From: Kribbella sindirgiensis
GTDB lineage: Bacteria; Actinomycetota; Actinomycetes; Propionibacteriales; Kribbellaceae
DNA length: 64,000 nt
Reading direction: 5' to 3'
Assembly: GCF_004331435.1 (NCBI RefSeq)
Contig: NZ_SJKA01000003.1
Coordinates: 434,001-498,000, forward strand
A program made the position numbers and the translations under genes. Positions within the stretch are counted from its first letter, which is position 1. Every line of letters begins with the position of its first letter. This document shows, in pieces, positions 18,411 through 27,487 of the stretch. The notes beneath the pieces are model-generated. The model ran no database searches. It was not told the DNA's origin and saw nothing but the letters and a program-made list of their open reading frames with translations.

Positions 18411-18923
18411 TCAGTCCTCCTTCTCGTGCTGGGCCGAGTCCTTGCGCTGGGACAGGACGATCGCGCCGATCAGCGCCGCCAGCAGCAGGACCGAGAGCAC
18501 CTCGAACGGGAGCACCCAGTTCTTGAAGACCTGGGTACCGATCGCCGTCGCGGAGCCATCGGTCACCGGCTTGATCTTCTCGTTGCCGAAGGCAAGCACT
18601 ACGCCGGCGCCGAGGATCAGCGCCAGCACCGCGGCGACGACGGCCGCGAACGGGCTGCGCCTGGTGGTGAGCTCGGGCAGCGGATTCGTCGGCGCCTTGG
18701 TGAGCATCAGCGCGAACAGTACGAGCACGACGATCGCGCCGACGTACACCAGGATCTGGACCAGCGCGACGAACTCGGCCTGTAACGCCCCGAAGCAGCC
18801 GGCGACCGCGCCGAGCGCGAGCACCAGCCAGAGCGCGGCGTGCACGATCCGCCGGGAGACCACCACGACGACCGCGGCCAGCACCGCCACCGCACCGGCG
18901 ACGGAGAACAGAGCTGTGGTCAC
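18411..18923 (-). CDS. nuoJ: NADH-quinone oxidoreductase subunit J
   Basis: A 170-aa membrane protein with five hydrophobic helices. The third helix region contains [20 protein letters not shown], the conserved NuoJ/ND6 segment with its pi-bulge and tyrosine. The GTG start at 18923 overlaps the nuoI stop. The C-terminal 15 residues are charged and cytoplasmic. It is a membrane arm subunit near the quinone site. Confidence 0.95.
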   Translation of the reverse strand: MTTALFSVAGAVAVLAAVVVVVSRRIVHAALWLVLALGAVAGCFGALQAEFVALVQILVYVGAIVVLVLFALMLTKAPTNPLPELTTRRSPFAAVVAAVLALILGAGVVLAFGNEKIKPVTDGSATAIGTQVFKNWVLPFEVLSVLLLAALIGAIVLSQRKDSAQHEKED

Positions 18924-19402
18924 TCTTGATCCTCGGACGACGGGCCGGGGTCGATCGGCTGCGGGGCCGGGACCGTCCACATCCAGTCGCGGAGCCGGTC
19001 CTTCTCGTGGGTCAGGTTCCGGATGTCGGTCTCGGCGTACTCGAACTCCGGCGACCAGAACAGCGCGTCGAACGGGCAGGCCTCGATGCAGATCCCGCAG
19101 TACATGCAGAGGCTGAAGTCGATCGCGAACCGGTCCAGCACGTTCCGGCTGCGCTCCCGGGCCTGCTCACCGACCGACGGCGCGGTCTCGGTGTGCGAGT
19201 CGATGTAGATGCACCAGCTCGGGCACTCGCGGGCGCACAGCATGCAGGAGGTGCAGTTCTCCTCCATCAGCGCGATCACGCCGCGGCTGCGCGGCGGCAG
19301 CTCCGGCTGGACGTCCGGGTACTGCTCGGTGACGGAACGACGGGCCAGGGTCCTCGCGGTGACCTTCAACCCCTCGACCAGGCCCTTACCAGGCAGTCCC
19401 AC
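18920..19402 (-). CDS. nuoI: NADH-quinone oxidoreductase subunit I (2x[4Fe-4S] ferredoxin subunit)
   Basis: A 160-aa protein with two CxxCxxCxxxCP motifs, cysteines 50/53/56/60 and 99/102/105/109, which bind clusters N6a and N6b and carry electrons towards the quinone site. The N-terminal helix with [12 protein letters not shown] is the family's membrane anchor. It heads the nuoI-J-K-L-M-N block. In the standard operon nuoH would lie immediately upstream; here nuoH is 13.5 kb away on the same strand. Confidence 0.97.
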   Translation of the reverse strand: MGLPGKGLVEGLKVTARTLARRSVTEQYPDVQPELPPRSRGVIALMEENCTSCMLCARECPSWCIYIDSHTETAPSVGEQARERSRNVLDRFAIDFSLCMYCGICIEACPFDALFWSPEFEYAETDIRNLTHEKDRLRDWMWTVPAPQPIDPGPSSEDQE

Positions 19403-19448
19403 GCTCCACCTCCCGTCGTCTTAGCAGGACATTAGCCGATCTGCCGCC

Positions 19449-20216
19449 TCACGAGTCGCGTTGGAGCAAGTCGCGTTCGAGGCGGGCCGCGACCTGGCGG
19501 TACCGGCTGACCGGTATCAGGTGAACGCCCTCGAAGGCCCCGGAGTCACGGATCTTCAGGATCTGCTCGCAGGCGTGGTCGACGCCGGCGTCCCGGTCGC
19601 GCTCCACCGCCTCGATCAGATCGGCCGGGATCCGGAGCTGGGGCAGCTTGGCGAGATTGCGGGCCATCTGGGCGGAGGCGAGCACCATCACCCCGGCGTA
19701 CACCGGGATGTCCAGGTCGACCGACTCACGCCAGCGGAGCAGCTCGTCGAGGTCGTAGCTGACCTGGACGTACAGGAAGTCGGCCTCGGCCTTCCAGCGC
19801 GGAACCTTCGTCAGCCGGGTCGCCGCGCCGACCTTGAACGGCTCACACCCCGGGTACGTCGTCTCGCGGGTCTGCTCGATCATCCGCCGTACCGTCAGCT
19901 GACTGGTGCGGGCGCCCTCCGCCGGGTCGTCGCCGTGCACGAACAGAAAACGTTCTACGCCGTACGCCGCCGCGGTCAGCAGGTCGCGCCGGAAACCGAG
20001 CAGATTCCGGTCCCGCGAGTTCAGGCAGGCGATTCCGCGCGCCCCCATCAACTGCACTTCGTTGGCCACCGCAACACTCGAAACGGTCGCCCGCCCGATG
20101 TGGTTGTCCGGGATCAGGAACCCGTCCGCGATCGGACTCATCACCCCGATCTGATGCCGAACCTTCTTCAGATCCGGCCGCGTCGGCGGCTCCACCTCAC
20201 AGATCAACTCGAACAC
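19449..20216 (-). CDS. Methylenetetrahydrofolate reductase family protein
   Basis: A 255-aa TIM-barrel protein with MTHFR features: FELICEVEPPTRPD at the N-terminus, GFLIPDNHIGRATVSS, and RDRNLLGFRRDLLTAAAYG followed by FLFVHGDD, which correspond to the flavin and folate binding strands. It is shorter than MetF (about 295 aa) and lacks the usual C-terminal part. It may be a true reductase of 5,10-methylene-THF or a divergent relative with another substrate. It lies 46 bp upstream of nuoI on the same strand and could share its transcript. Confidence 0.8.
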   Translation of the reverse strand: MFELICEVEPPTRPDLKKVRHQIGVMSPIADGFLIPDNHIGRATVSSVAVANEVQLMGARGIACLNSRDRNLLGFRRDLLTAAAYGVERFLFVHGDDPAEGARTSQLTVRRMIEQTRETTYPGCEPFKVGAATRLTKVPRWKAEADFLYVQVSYDLDELLRWRESVDLDIPVYAGVMVLASAQMARNLAKLPQLRIPADLIEAVERDRDAGVDHACEQILKIRDSGAFEGVHLIPVSRYRQVAARLERDLLQRDS

Positions 20217-20226
20217 CCTCCGGACC

Positions 20227-21420
20227 CTACAGATGTGTTCGGAGGAAGGCCTGTTCGGCCTCGTTGGAGGTGAGGGAGAGGGCGGTGCGGTAGGACTCCT
20301 GGGCTTCGGAGGTGCGGTTGAGTTGGCTCAAGAGGTCGGCTCGGATGGCGTGGAAGAGGTAGTAGGTGTCGAGCGGCAGCTCGTCGACGAGGGCGAGTGC
20401 CGCGGTGGGGCCTTCGACCTCGGCGACGGCGACGGCTCGGTTGAGGGCAACGACGGGCGTGGGTTCCAGGGCGAGGAGGTGGTCGTAGAGCTGGAGGATC
20501 TGGCGCCAGTCGGTCGCGTCGGGGGTTGCGGCGTCGGCGTGGACGGCGTTGATGGCGGCCTGGAGCTGGTACGGGCCGGGCTGGTTGCGGCGCAGGCAAC
20601 GGCGGACGAGGGCGTGGCCTTCGTCGATGAGCGCGCGGTCCCACAGGTCGCGGTTCTGGTCGCTGAGGCGGACGAGTGAGCCGTCCGGCGCGACCCGGGC
20701 CGGGCGCCGGGAGTGCTGGAGGAGCATCAACGCGAGCAGACCGACCGCTTCAGGCTCATCCGGCATCAACTCGACCAGCAGCCGCCCTAACCTCAGGGCC
20801 TCGGCAGCGAGGTCGTCGCGCACCAGGGTCTCGCCGGACGAGGCGGCGTACCCCTCGTTGAAGATCAGGTAGACGACGGCGAGTACGCCGCGAACGCGCT
20901 CGGGCAGATCCGCCTCGTACGGGACGCGGTACGGAATGCCCGCGGTGCGAATCTTGGCCTTGGCGCGGACCAGCCGTTGCGCCATCGTCGGTTCGGGCAC
21001 CAGGAACGCGCGGGCGATCTCGGCCGTGCTGAGGCCGCCGAGCATGCGGAGCGTGAGGGCGACCCGAACGTTCAGCGCGAGCGCCGGGTGGCAGCAGGTG
21101 AAGATCAGCCGCAAACGGTCGTCGTGCACGGCACCCTCCTCCACCGGCTCGGCCTCGACGTGCAGCAGCGCCGCCTGGGCATGCTTGTCCGCCCGCGCGC
21201 TGTCGCGGCGCAGGCGATCGATCGCACGGTTCCGTGCGGTCGTGATGATCCATCCGGCCGGGCTCGGCGGTACGCCGCTCTCCGGCCATTTCTGCACCGC
21301 CGCGGTGAACGCGTCCTGGACGGCGTCCTCGGCGATCTCCAGGTCACCGAACACGCGGGTCAGCACAGCGACCGCCCGCCCGTGCTCGGCCCGGAAGATC
21401 GCGGCGAGGTCAGAGGTCAC
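20227..21420 (-). CDS. RNA polymerase sigma factor of the ECF42 type
   Basis: A 397-aa protein. Residues 1-170 contain ECF sigma regions 2 and 4 (FGDLEIAEDAVQDAFTAAVQ; LGGLSTAEIARAFLVPEPTM). The long C-terminal half (170-397) is helical and ends in TPR-like repeats, as in ECF42 factors, where the extension is needed for activity. ECF42 genes are normally paired with DGPF/YCII proteins rather than classical anti-sigma factors, and that is the case here: the GTG start overlaps the stop of the DGPF gene. Confidence 0.92.
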   Translation of the reverse strand: MTSDLAAIFRAEHGRAVAVLTRVFGDLEIAEDAVQDAFTAAVQKWPESGVPPSPAGWIITTARNRAIDRLRRDSARADKHAQAALLHVEAEPVEEGAVHDDRLRLIFTCCHPALALNVRVALTLRMLGGLSTAEIARAFLVPEPTMAQRLVRAKAKIRTAGIPYRVPYEADLPERVRGVLAVVYLIFNEGYAASSGETLVRDDLAAEALRLGRLLVELMPDEPEAVGLLALMLLQHSRRPARVAPDGSLVRLSDQNRDLWDRALIDEGHALVRRCLRRNQPGPYQLQAAINAVHADAATPDATDWRQILQLYDHLLALEPTPVVALNRAVAVAEVEGPTAALALVDELPLDTYYLFHAIRADLLSQLNRTSEAQESYRTALSLTSNEAEQAFLRTHL

Positions 21421-21758
21421 GACTGCGAGGGCCTGACCTCGACAGGCAGGCCGAGAATCTTGGTGAGCCGGCGGCCCCAGCTCAGCGCGGCGTCGAGATC
21501 CTCGACCCGAATCACGGTGAATCCGCCGAGATGCTCCTTGCCTTCGGTGAACGGCCCGTCGGTCACCAGGACGTCGTCGCCCTGCGCCTTCAGCACGGTG
21601 GCGGTCTCCGGCGGGTGCATGCCGGCGTCGAACACCCAGACGCCGTCCGTCTTCATCTCGGCGGTCAGAGCCTCGACTTCACGCATCATCGGATCCAGGA
21701 TCTCCGGCTCGGGGACCGGACCGTCGGGCTGGTAGATGCTGAGCACGTATTGATTCAT
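21417..21758 (-). CDS. DGPF/YCII-related protein, partner of ECF42 sigma factor
   Basis: A 113-aa alpha/beta protein with the signature TDGPFTEGKEHLGGF at about residues 66-80, the motif that names the DGPF family. A GAAGGAGG ribosome site precedes ATG 21758. The stop overlaps the sigma factor start by 4 bp. DGPF proteins are encoded with ECF42 factors and are usually among their targets; the biochemical role is unsettled. Confidence 0.92.
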   Translation of the reverse strand: MNQYVLSIYQPDGPVPEPEILDPMMREVEALTAEMKTDGVWVFDAGMHPPETATVLKAQGDDVLVTDGPFTEGKEHLGGFTVIRVEDLDAALSWGRRLTKILGLPVEVRPSQS

Positions 21759-21793
21759 CGTTTGCCTCCTTCTCGCCCTCTATACGAACGGCC

Positions 21794-22726
21794 TCAGTCC
21801 AGATCGACAGCCGGCGACACGCCGTTCAAGCGGCGGAGGCTGGATTCGAGGTCGAAGGTCAGCCAGCGGGACAGTTGCGGGTGCGTCGGGTGTTGCCAGA
21901 GCCCGTATGGGCCGCGCCTGGACTCGAGCCAGGTGGCGAGAGCGTGGACCCGGCGGTCGTCGGCGCAGCGGGAGGCGAGGTCGAGGAGGAAAACGGGATC
22001 GACGGTGACGTAGAAGGTGACCTGTCCCATCGCGCGTTCGAGGCCGACCAGCCGGGAGACTTCCCAGCCGAGGGTCGACTCGTCGCGGGTCTCGCGGGCG
22101 AGCAGGTGGTCGACGCCGACGCGGGCCGCGTCGGATCGACTGCGCTGGGGATGCAGCGCAAGGCAGGCCACCGCGCCGGTCGTCGCGGAACGGCACCCGT
22201 CGCCACGGGTGAGTCGCCGGTACTCCTTCTCCGGCGGCGCAGGCTTTCCCGGACTACCTAGGTCAGCCTTCGGTCCGGAAGGCCAGGAGCCGTCGTGAAG
22301 TCGTTCCCGCAGGAGCCATTCGTACGCCCGCTCAGCCCGAGGATCAGTGGCGAAGCCAGCCGCGGCGACGCCCCGGAGCGGTACGACGGTCTGCATGGTG
22401 ATGAACCGCGGACCGTCGGATGGATCGTCGTCGTACCGCAGCGGCCACGAGCCATCCGGCTGCTGATGGGAGAAGATCGCGTCGACGGCAGCGGCGAGCT
22501 CGGGGCCGCGGTACCCGAGATACGCGAGCTGACACAGCAGGTACCCGGCGTCCTGCGGCCGCTCAGCCGCCGCCAGCCGCCCGAGGAGCGATCGGACCGC
22601 GGGACTCGCCGCGATCTCACCCTGCCAGGCCCTCACGTCGTCATCGTCGGCCGAGGCGCCCTCGAGCTCCACTGCCGCGCGCCACCGGAGCGACGGCGAC
22701 GGGTCTCCGAACAGCAGCGTGTTCAT
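21794..22726 (-). CDS. Alpha/alpha-toroid (prenyltransferase/squalene-cyclase-like) repeat protein
   Basis: A 310-aa protein with QW-type repeats of terpenoid-cyclase toroids, for example HQQPDGSWPLRYDDDP and ERLHDGSWPSGP. The catalytic DxDD motif of squalene-hopene cyclases is not visible, so a cyclase reaction is unlikely. Two cysteines and an internal variable region are present near the middle. Its ATG overlaps the stop of the four-ATPase UvrA-like gene by 4 bp, suggesting coupled translation and a shared function that I cannot name. Confidence 0.75.
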   Translation of the reverse strand: MNTLLFGDPSPSLRWRAAVELEGASADDDDVRAWQGEIAASPAVRSLLGRLAAAERPQDAGYLLCQLAYLGYRGPELAAAVDAIFSHQQPDGSWPLRYDDDPSDGPRFITMQTVVPLRGVAAAGFATDPRAERAYEWLLRERLHDGSWPSGPKADLGSPGKPAPPEKEYRRLTRGDGCRSATTGAVACLALHPQRSRSDAARVGVDHLLARETRDESTLGWEVSRLVGLERAMGQVTFYVTVDPVFLLDLASRCADDRRVHALATWLESRRGPYGLWQHPTHPQLSRWLTFDLESSLRRLNGVSPAVDLD

Positions 22727-25700
22727 GTCAATGCCGCCCGTACGAACGGCGCTGTGGCCGTGTCGGCCTTACCCAGCTCTCCGGGCGGCCCCTCGAAGAC
22801 GATCCTTCCACCGTGCGGTCCGCCGCCTGGGCCGAGCTCGATGATCCAGTCGCAGGTGGCAAGCACCATCGGGTCGTGCTCGACCACCAGGACGGTGTTG
22901 CCCGCGTCGACGATCGCGTCGAGCGCGCGCAGGAGCACGGCGACGTCCGTGGCCTGCAGGCCGACAGTGGGTTCGTCGAGTACGTAGAGGCTGCCGGCCT
23001 TCGTCGGACGGGCGAGCTCCTTGGCGAGCTTGAGTCGCTGCGCTTCACCGCCGGACAGGCTCCAACCAGGTTGGCGGACGACGAGGTACCCGAGGCCGAG
23101 CGCGAGCGCGGCGTCGCCGGCGCGACGTACGGCGGCGATGTCGCCCCACTCGTCGACGAGCTCGCCGATGGTCAGGGCTTCGATATCGGCGAGCGTCCGG
23201 TCCCGCTCGCGGAGGGCGGCGACCTCGCGACGGTAGCCGGAACCTCCGCAGGCATCGCAGGTCTGGGTCACCGGTGGCAGGAACGACATGCCCTGTTGCC
23301 ACGTCCCCTTCCCGCCGCAGGCGTCACAGCCGTAGGTGAGGTCCTTCATCGTGACGCCCTGCTCGCGGGCCACTTCGCCGGCGGCGAACGCCTTGCGGAC
23401 CGCGGTGATCAGCCCGAGGAAGCTGCCGGGTGACGCGATTCCCGCACGGCCGTGGTCGGCGACGACGGTACGAGCGGGAGCACCCGAAACAGCCTGGTGG
23501 ACCCCAGGTGCGACGCGGATGATGTCGCCGCCGGAGTGGTTGGTCACCGGTCGCGCCAGCCCGAGCGCGATCGTGTCGACGACGAGCGAGGATTTCCCCG
23601 AACCGGACACGCCACACACGCCGACTCGCACGCCGAGCGGGACGCGTACGTCGAGACCGCACAGGTTGTTCTCCCGCGCTCCCGTGACCTGCATCCACTC
23701 GGTCGGCACGCGGCGGTCGTGCCGCGGGATCCCAACACCCCCCGAGCGCACTGCCCGGGTGACCGACTCGGCGCTGTCGAGGTCGACGAGCCGGCCGCCC
23801 GCCCGTCCGGGACCCGGGCCGATCTCGATGACGTCGTCGGCGGCTCGAATGAGGGTGGCATCGTGTTCGACAGCGATGACGGTGTTTCCGGCGTCGCGCA
23901 GGTCGCTCAGGGTGCCGGCGAGTGCTTCCACTTCGGACGGATGCAGACCTCGGGACGGCTCGTCGAGCAGGACGGTCATGCCGACGAGGCCGCTGCCGAG
24001 GACCGACGCCAGCTTGATCCGCTGGGCCTCACCCGCGGACAGCGTCCAGGTCGTCCGGTTCATCGTGAGATAGCCGAGCCCGACCCGGCGCAGGAATCCC
24101 AGCCGGTACGACGCGACGGTACGGGCGAATGCGGCGTGTTCGTCGTCCAGCTCGGCCATCGACGTCAGGATGTCGTCGAGCTCGGCGAACGATGCCGAGA
24201 ACAGGTCGCTGCGGTCGCGACCCGCGATCCGGATCGCCAGGTACGGAGCACGCAGTTGCTTGCCGCGGCACTCGCGGCATGGGTACGCCGTGGTCTCCAG
24301 GCCTCCCAGGTCGAGCCGGGCCCAGTGGTTCAGCCCTACCCAGGTCGAATCGCCGTACAGGATCCCGTGCTGGACCTCGTCGCTGAGCTCCGACCACGGC
24401 GTCGTGCTCGGGTCGAACTGGTACCGCTCCGCGAAGGTCCGGATGACGTCGTTGCTGCCGACAATCTCAGGCCGGAACCACGCCAGGCTTCCGCCGAAGC
24501 ACCGGGTGAGTGGCGCGTCCGGCCGTAGGAGCGCGGCGAAATCGAACTCGCGCTCAACGCCGACCCCGAGGCACTGCGGGCACACCGACGCGGGCGAACC
24601 CATCAGGTGCCGCGGCTCGATAGGCACCGTGCGCGTCGCGCAATCTCCGGCGCGCGCCAGCACCACGGAGACGAGGCGGTCGAGGTCGCTGGACCGGCCG
24701 ACCGTCGTACGGGCGGCGTCCCAGCGCCCCGGCCCACCGGGCGGGAAGCTCGTGCCGGAGGCGTCGATGCTGATCGTCGGGCCCAGTCCGGTGATCGACT
24801 CGACCGGGGCTTCCGGTCCTTCGCGCACCGACTGGCGCTCGTACACCGACAGGCACTCGAGCAGCCGCCGGTCGGCCTCCGCCGCGAGCACGTCGCCGAC
24901 CAACGAGGACTTGCCCGAACCTGAGACGCCGGTGACGACCGTGAATCGGCCCTTGGCGAACTCGACGTCGATCCCCTGCAGGTTGTGCGCCCGGGCGCCC
25001 CGCACCCGGATGACCTCACGCGAGCGCCGATCGGCCCGCGGCTTGGCGCGGGGCGTCGCCCTCGGCCGCTGCTGAGCAACGGCGGGGCCGCAGTGCTGCA
25101 GCCGCCCGCCATCGGGGCCACCGCCCGGGCCGAGCTCGACGTGCCAGTCAGCGGCGGCGATCACGTCCGCCTGGTGTTCGACGACGACCACCGTGCAGCC
25201 GTCGGCCGTCAGCTTGTCGAGCACCGTGAGGAGTTTGTCCAGGTCGCCTGGGTGAAGGCCGGTGGTGGGCTCGTCCAGCATCACGAGATTGCCGGCCTTC
25301 GCCTTCGTCACCTCCCGGGCGAGGCGGACTCGTTGCGCTTCACCACCGGAGAGACTGGGCGACGGCTGCCCGAGCGTGACGTAGCCGAGTCCGACATCCT
25401 GCAGGGTCTGGAGGATGCGCGTCACCGCCGGGTGCTCGTCGAACACCACACTGGCCTCATCGACACTCAGTTCCAACACGTCGGCGATCGACCGGCCGTG
25501 CCACTTCGCCTCAAGGACTTCGGGCCGGTACCGGCGGCCTTCGCAGACCTCGCACGGTACCCAGATGGGCGCCAACTCTCGGAGACTGATGGCGACCGCG
25601 CCCATCCCCTCGCACTCCGGGCACGCGCCTTCGCCACGGTTGAAGGTGAACCCCGACGCGGACCGTCCGGTCTGCTGCGCGAACACGTCACGAATCCGAT

Positions 25701-27303
25701 CCAGCACCTTCGTGTACGTCGCCGGGTTCGACCGGGGGTTGTTGCCCAGCGGCTTCTGATCGACGGCGATCGCGCGGAGCGCCGGCCCGTCGACGGCCGC
25801 GCAGCCCACCGGTGCGCCGGCTCGAATCGACGCCAGCAGGACGTCGCGAGCGAGAGTGGTCTTGCCTGCTCCCGACGGGCCGGTGATGACGGTCAGCGTC
25901 CCGAGCGGGATCTCGCAGTCGACGTCGCGCAGGTTGCGCAGGCAGGCGCCGGTGATGCCGATCCGCCGGTCGCCGATCGCACGGGCCGCTCGCCGGGTCC
26001 GGGGCGACGCGGAGAAGCCGCGACCTGAGGCAGTGCCGGCGCGCCACAGGTCGGCCGGCGTTCCTTGGAAGACGAGTTCGCCACCGCCGCGGCCGCCGGC
26101 CGGGCCGATCTCGACGACCTCGTCGGCCAGCGCGATCGCCGTCCGGTCGTGCTCCACCATCAACACCGGGCCCGGCAACGATGCCATTGCCTCAAGCAAC
26201 GGTTTGAGATCGGTGTGATGCAGCCCGATGGTGGGTTCGTCGAGGACGTGCAGCAGATCCTCGAGCCGGCCGCCGAGGACGACCGCGAGCCGAGTCCGTT
26301 GCGCCTCGCCCCGCGACAGCGTCGGCATCGGCCGGTCGAGGCTGAGATGACCGAGCCCGAGCCTGACCAGTGGTCGCAGGCGCCGCAGCAGCTCGTCCTG
26401 AACGCGCGCCGCACGCGGGCCGATCGCCAACTGGTCGACGAACTCGAGGACCTCGCGCACCGAGCGGGCGAGCAACTCGGTCAGGGCGACCCCGGCGATG
26501 CGATGGGACGACGTGTCGATCGCGGTGTCGCGGAACGCCGACGGCTCCAGCGGCCGGACCCAGTCCGAGCAGCTCGGGCAGATCGGCGCCCGCAGTACCG
26601 GCGTACGGCCGAGACGAACCTCGGGTGAGCCCAACGCGTCGGCACGCTCCAGGATGCCGCGAACCTCCGCCGCGGACATCTCCGCCCGCAGGGTGTCGAC
26701 GCGTACGACGACATCGTGCGGGACGGCCGGGTCGAGCCGGGGCACGCGTTTCCCGGCCCACGGACGCCCGTCGATCGTGACCTCGGCGAACGTGCCGCGC
26801 AGGCCGGCCAGGAGCCGCGCGTGACTTCCGTCGAGAGCGCGGACGACCGCTACTTCCACTGGCAGGCTGCCCTCGGCGGCGAGCAGGTCCAGAGCGATCG
26901 CGAGTCGCTCTTCGCGGGACACCGCGCGGACCGGGACCTGGCACCTCGGGCAGGTGACGTCCGCGAATCGCGCGTACAGAATGCGGAAGAAGGGATGCAG
27001 ACCGACCGACGTCGCGACGGTCGAGGCGGGGTTGACGTTCAGCACGTTCTGAGCGATCGCCACCGCCGGACCCAAGCCGGAGATGCTCCGCACCTGCGCG
27101 GCCGGCACGCGGGTCTCCGGACGCCCCAGGCCCAGCGACTCGACGAACCGGCGCCGCGCCTCGGCGTACACCACGTCGAACGCGAGCGACGACTTCCCCG
27201 AGCCGGACGGACCCACGACCGCGGTCAGGCCGGGCCCGAACGTGACATCGACGTCCCGCAGGTTGTGCTCCGAGGCACCGAGAACTTCCAGCTCACCGAC
27301 CAT
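22723..27303 (-). CDS. UvrA-like ABC ATPase with four nucleotide-binding sites
   Basis: A 1526-aa protein that looks like two UvrA halves joined twice. Walker A motifs lie near residues 31 ([13 protein letters not shown]), 473 (GPSGAGKTTLARD), 795 (GVSGSGKSSLVGD) and 1235 (GVSGSGKSSLVVD). UvrA signature motifs (LSRGEAQR or LSGGEAQR) and Walker B/DEPT segments follow in each unit. Zinc-ligand CPxC-type motifs (CPRC, CPSC, CPECEG, CVCEG-like, CGGKGTW) are spread along the chain. Normal UvrA has two sites in about 950 aa. It probably binds DNA or confers drug resistance like UvrA-class proteins such as DrrC, but its job is unknown. ATG 27303 gives the normal UvrA N-terminus and has GGAGGA upstream. 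Confidence 0.87.
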   Translation of the reverse strand: MVGELEVLGASEHNLRDVDVTFGPGLTAVVGPSGSGKSSLAFDVVYAEARRRFVESLGLGRPETRVPAAQVRSISGLGPAVAIAQNVLNVNPASTVATSVGLHPFFRILYARFADVTCPRCQVPVRAVSREERLAIALDLLAAEGSLPVEVAVVRALDGSHARLLAGLRGTFAEVTIDGRPWAGKRVPRLDPAVPHDVVVRVDTLRAEMSAAEVRGILERADALGSPEVRLGRTPVLRAPICPSCSDWVRPLEPSAFRDTAIDTSSHRIAGVALTELLARSVREVLEFVDQLAIGPRAARVQDELLRRLRPLVRLGLGHLSLDRPMPTLSRGEAQRTRLAVVLGGRLEDLLHVLDEPTIGLHHTDLKPLLEAMASLPGPVLMVEHDRTAIALADEVVEIGPAGGRGGGELVFQGTPADLWRAGTASGRGFSASPRTRRAARAIGDRRIGITGACLRNLRDVDCEIPLGTLTVITGPSGAGKTTLARDVLLASIRAGAPVGCAAVDGPALRAIAVDQKPLGNNPRSNPATYTKVLDRIRDVFAQQTGRSASGFTFNRGEGACPECEGMGAVAISLRELAPIWVPCEVCEGRRYRPEVLEAKWHGRSIADVLELSVDEASVVFDEHPAVTRILQTLQDVGLGYVTLGQPSPSLSGGEAQRVRLAREVTKAKAGNLVMLDEPTTGLHPGDLDKLLTVLDKLTADGCTVVVVEHQADVIAAADWHVELGPGGGPDGGRLQHCGPAVAQQRPRATPRAKPRADRRSREVIRVRGARAHNLQGIDVEFAKGRFTVVTGVSGSGKSSLVGDVLAAEADRRLLECLSVYERQSVREGPEAPVESITGLGPTISIDASGTSFPPGGPGRWDAARTTVGRSSDLDRLVSVVLARAGDCATRTVPIEPRHLMGSPASVCPQCLGVGVEREFDFAALLRPDAPLTRCFGGSLAWFRPEIVGSNDVIRTFAERYQFDPSTTPWSELSDEVQHGILYGDSTWVGLNHWARLDLGGLETTAYPCRECRGKQLRAPYLAIRIAGRDRSDLFSASFAELDDILTSMAELDDEHAAFARTVASYRLGFLRRVGLGYLTMNRTTWTLSAGEAQRIKLASVLGSGLVGMTVLLDEPSRGLHPSEVEALAGTLSDLRDAGNTVIAVEHDATLIRAADDVIEIGPGPGRAGGRLVDLDSAESVTRAVRSGGVGIPRHDRRVPTEWMQVTGARENNLCGLDVRVPLGVRVGVCGVSGSGKSSLVVDTIALGLARPVTNHSGGDIIRVAPGVHQAVSGAPARTVVADHGRAGIASPGSFLGLITAVRKAFAAGEVAREQGVTMKDLTYGCDACGGKGTWQQGMSFLPPVTQTCDACGGSGYRREVAALRERDRTLADIEALTIGELVDEWGDIAAVRRAGDAALALGLGYLVVRQPGWSLSGGEAQRLKLAKELARPTKAGSLYVLDEPTVGLQATDVAVLLRALDAIVDAGNTVLVVEHDPMVLATCDWIIELGPGGGPHGGRIVFEGPPGELGKADTATAPFVRAALT

Positions 27304-27487
27304 CGCAGGCGCTTCCTCCGACACCATCGTCCCCAGCGACGCGGTGTTGAGAGACAGCCCGCCGATATCGTCGACCGAGAGGACGAATCCCCTTCGCCAC
27401 ACTGGAACCCCGGCTGGGTCGGACGTTCCACAGCTCGGCGACCGGTCGGCGCCGTCCCGCCAATCTCCCGGAACGGCAACACGTGTG

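Noticed and set aside
18142..19116. 324-aa plus-strand open frame opposite nuoJ/nuoK
   Set aside because: Antisense shadow of clear nuo genes without domains.
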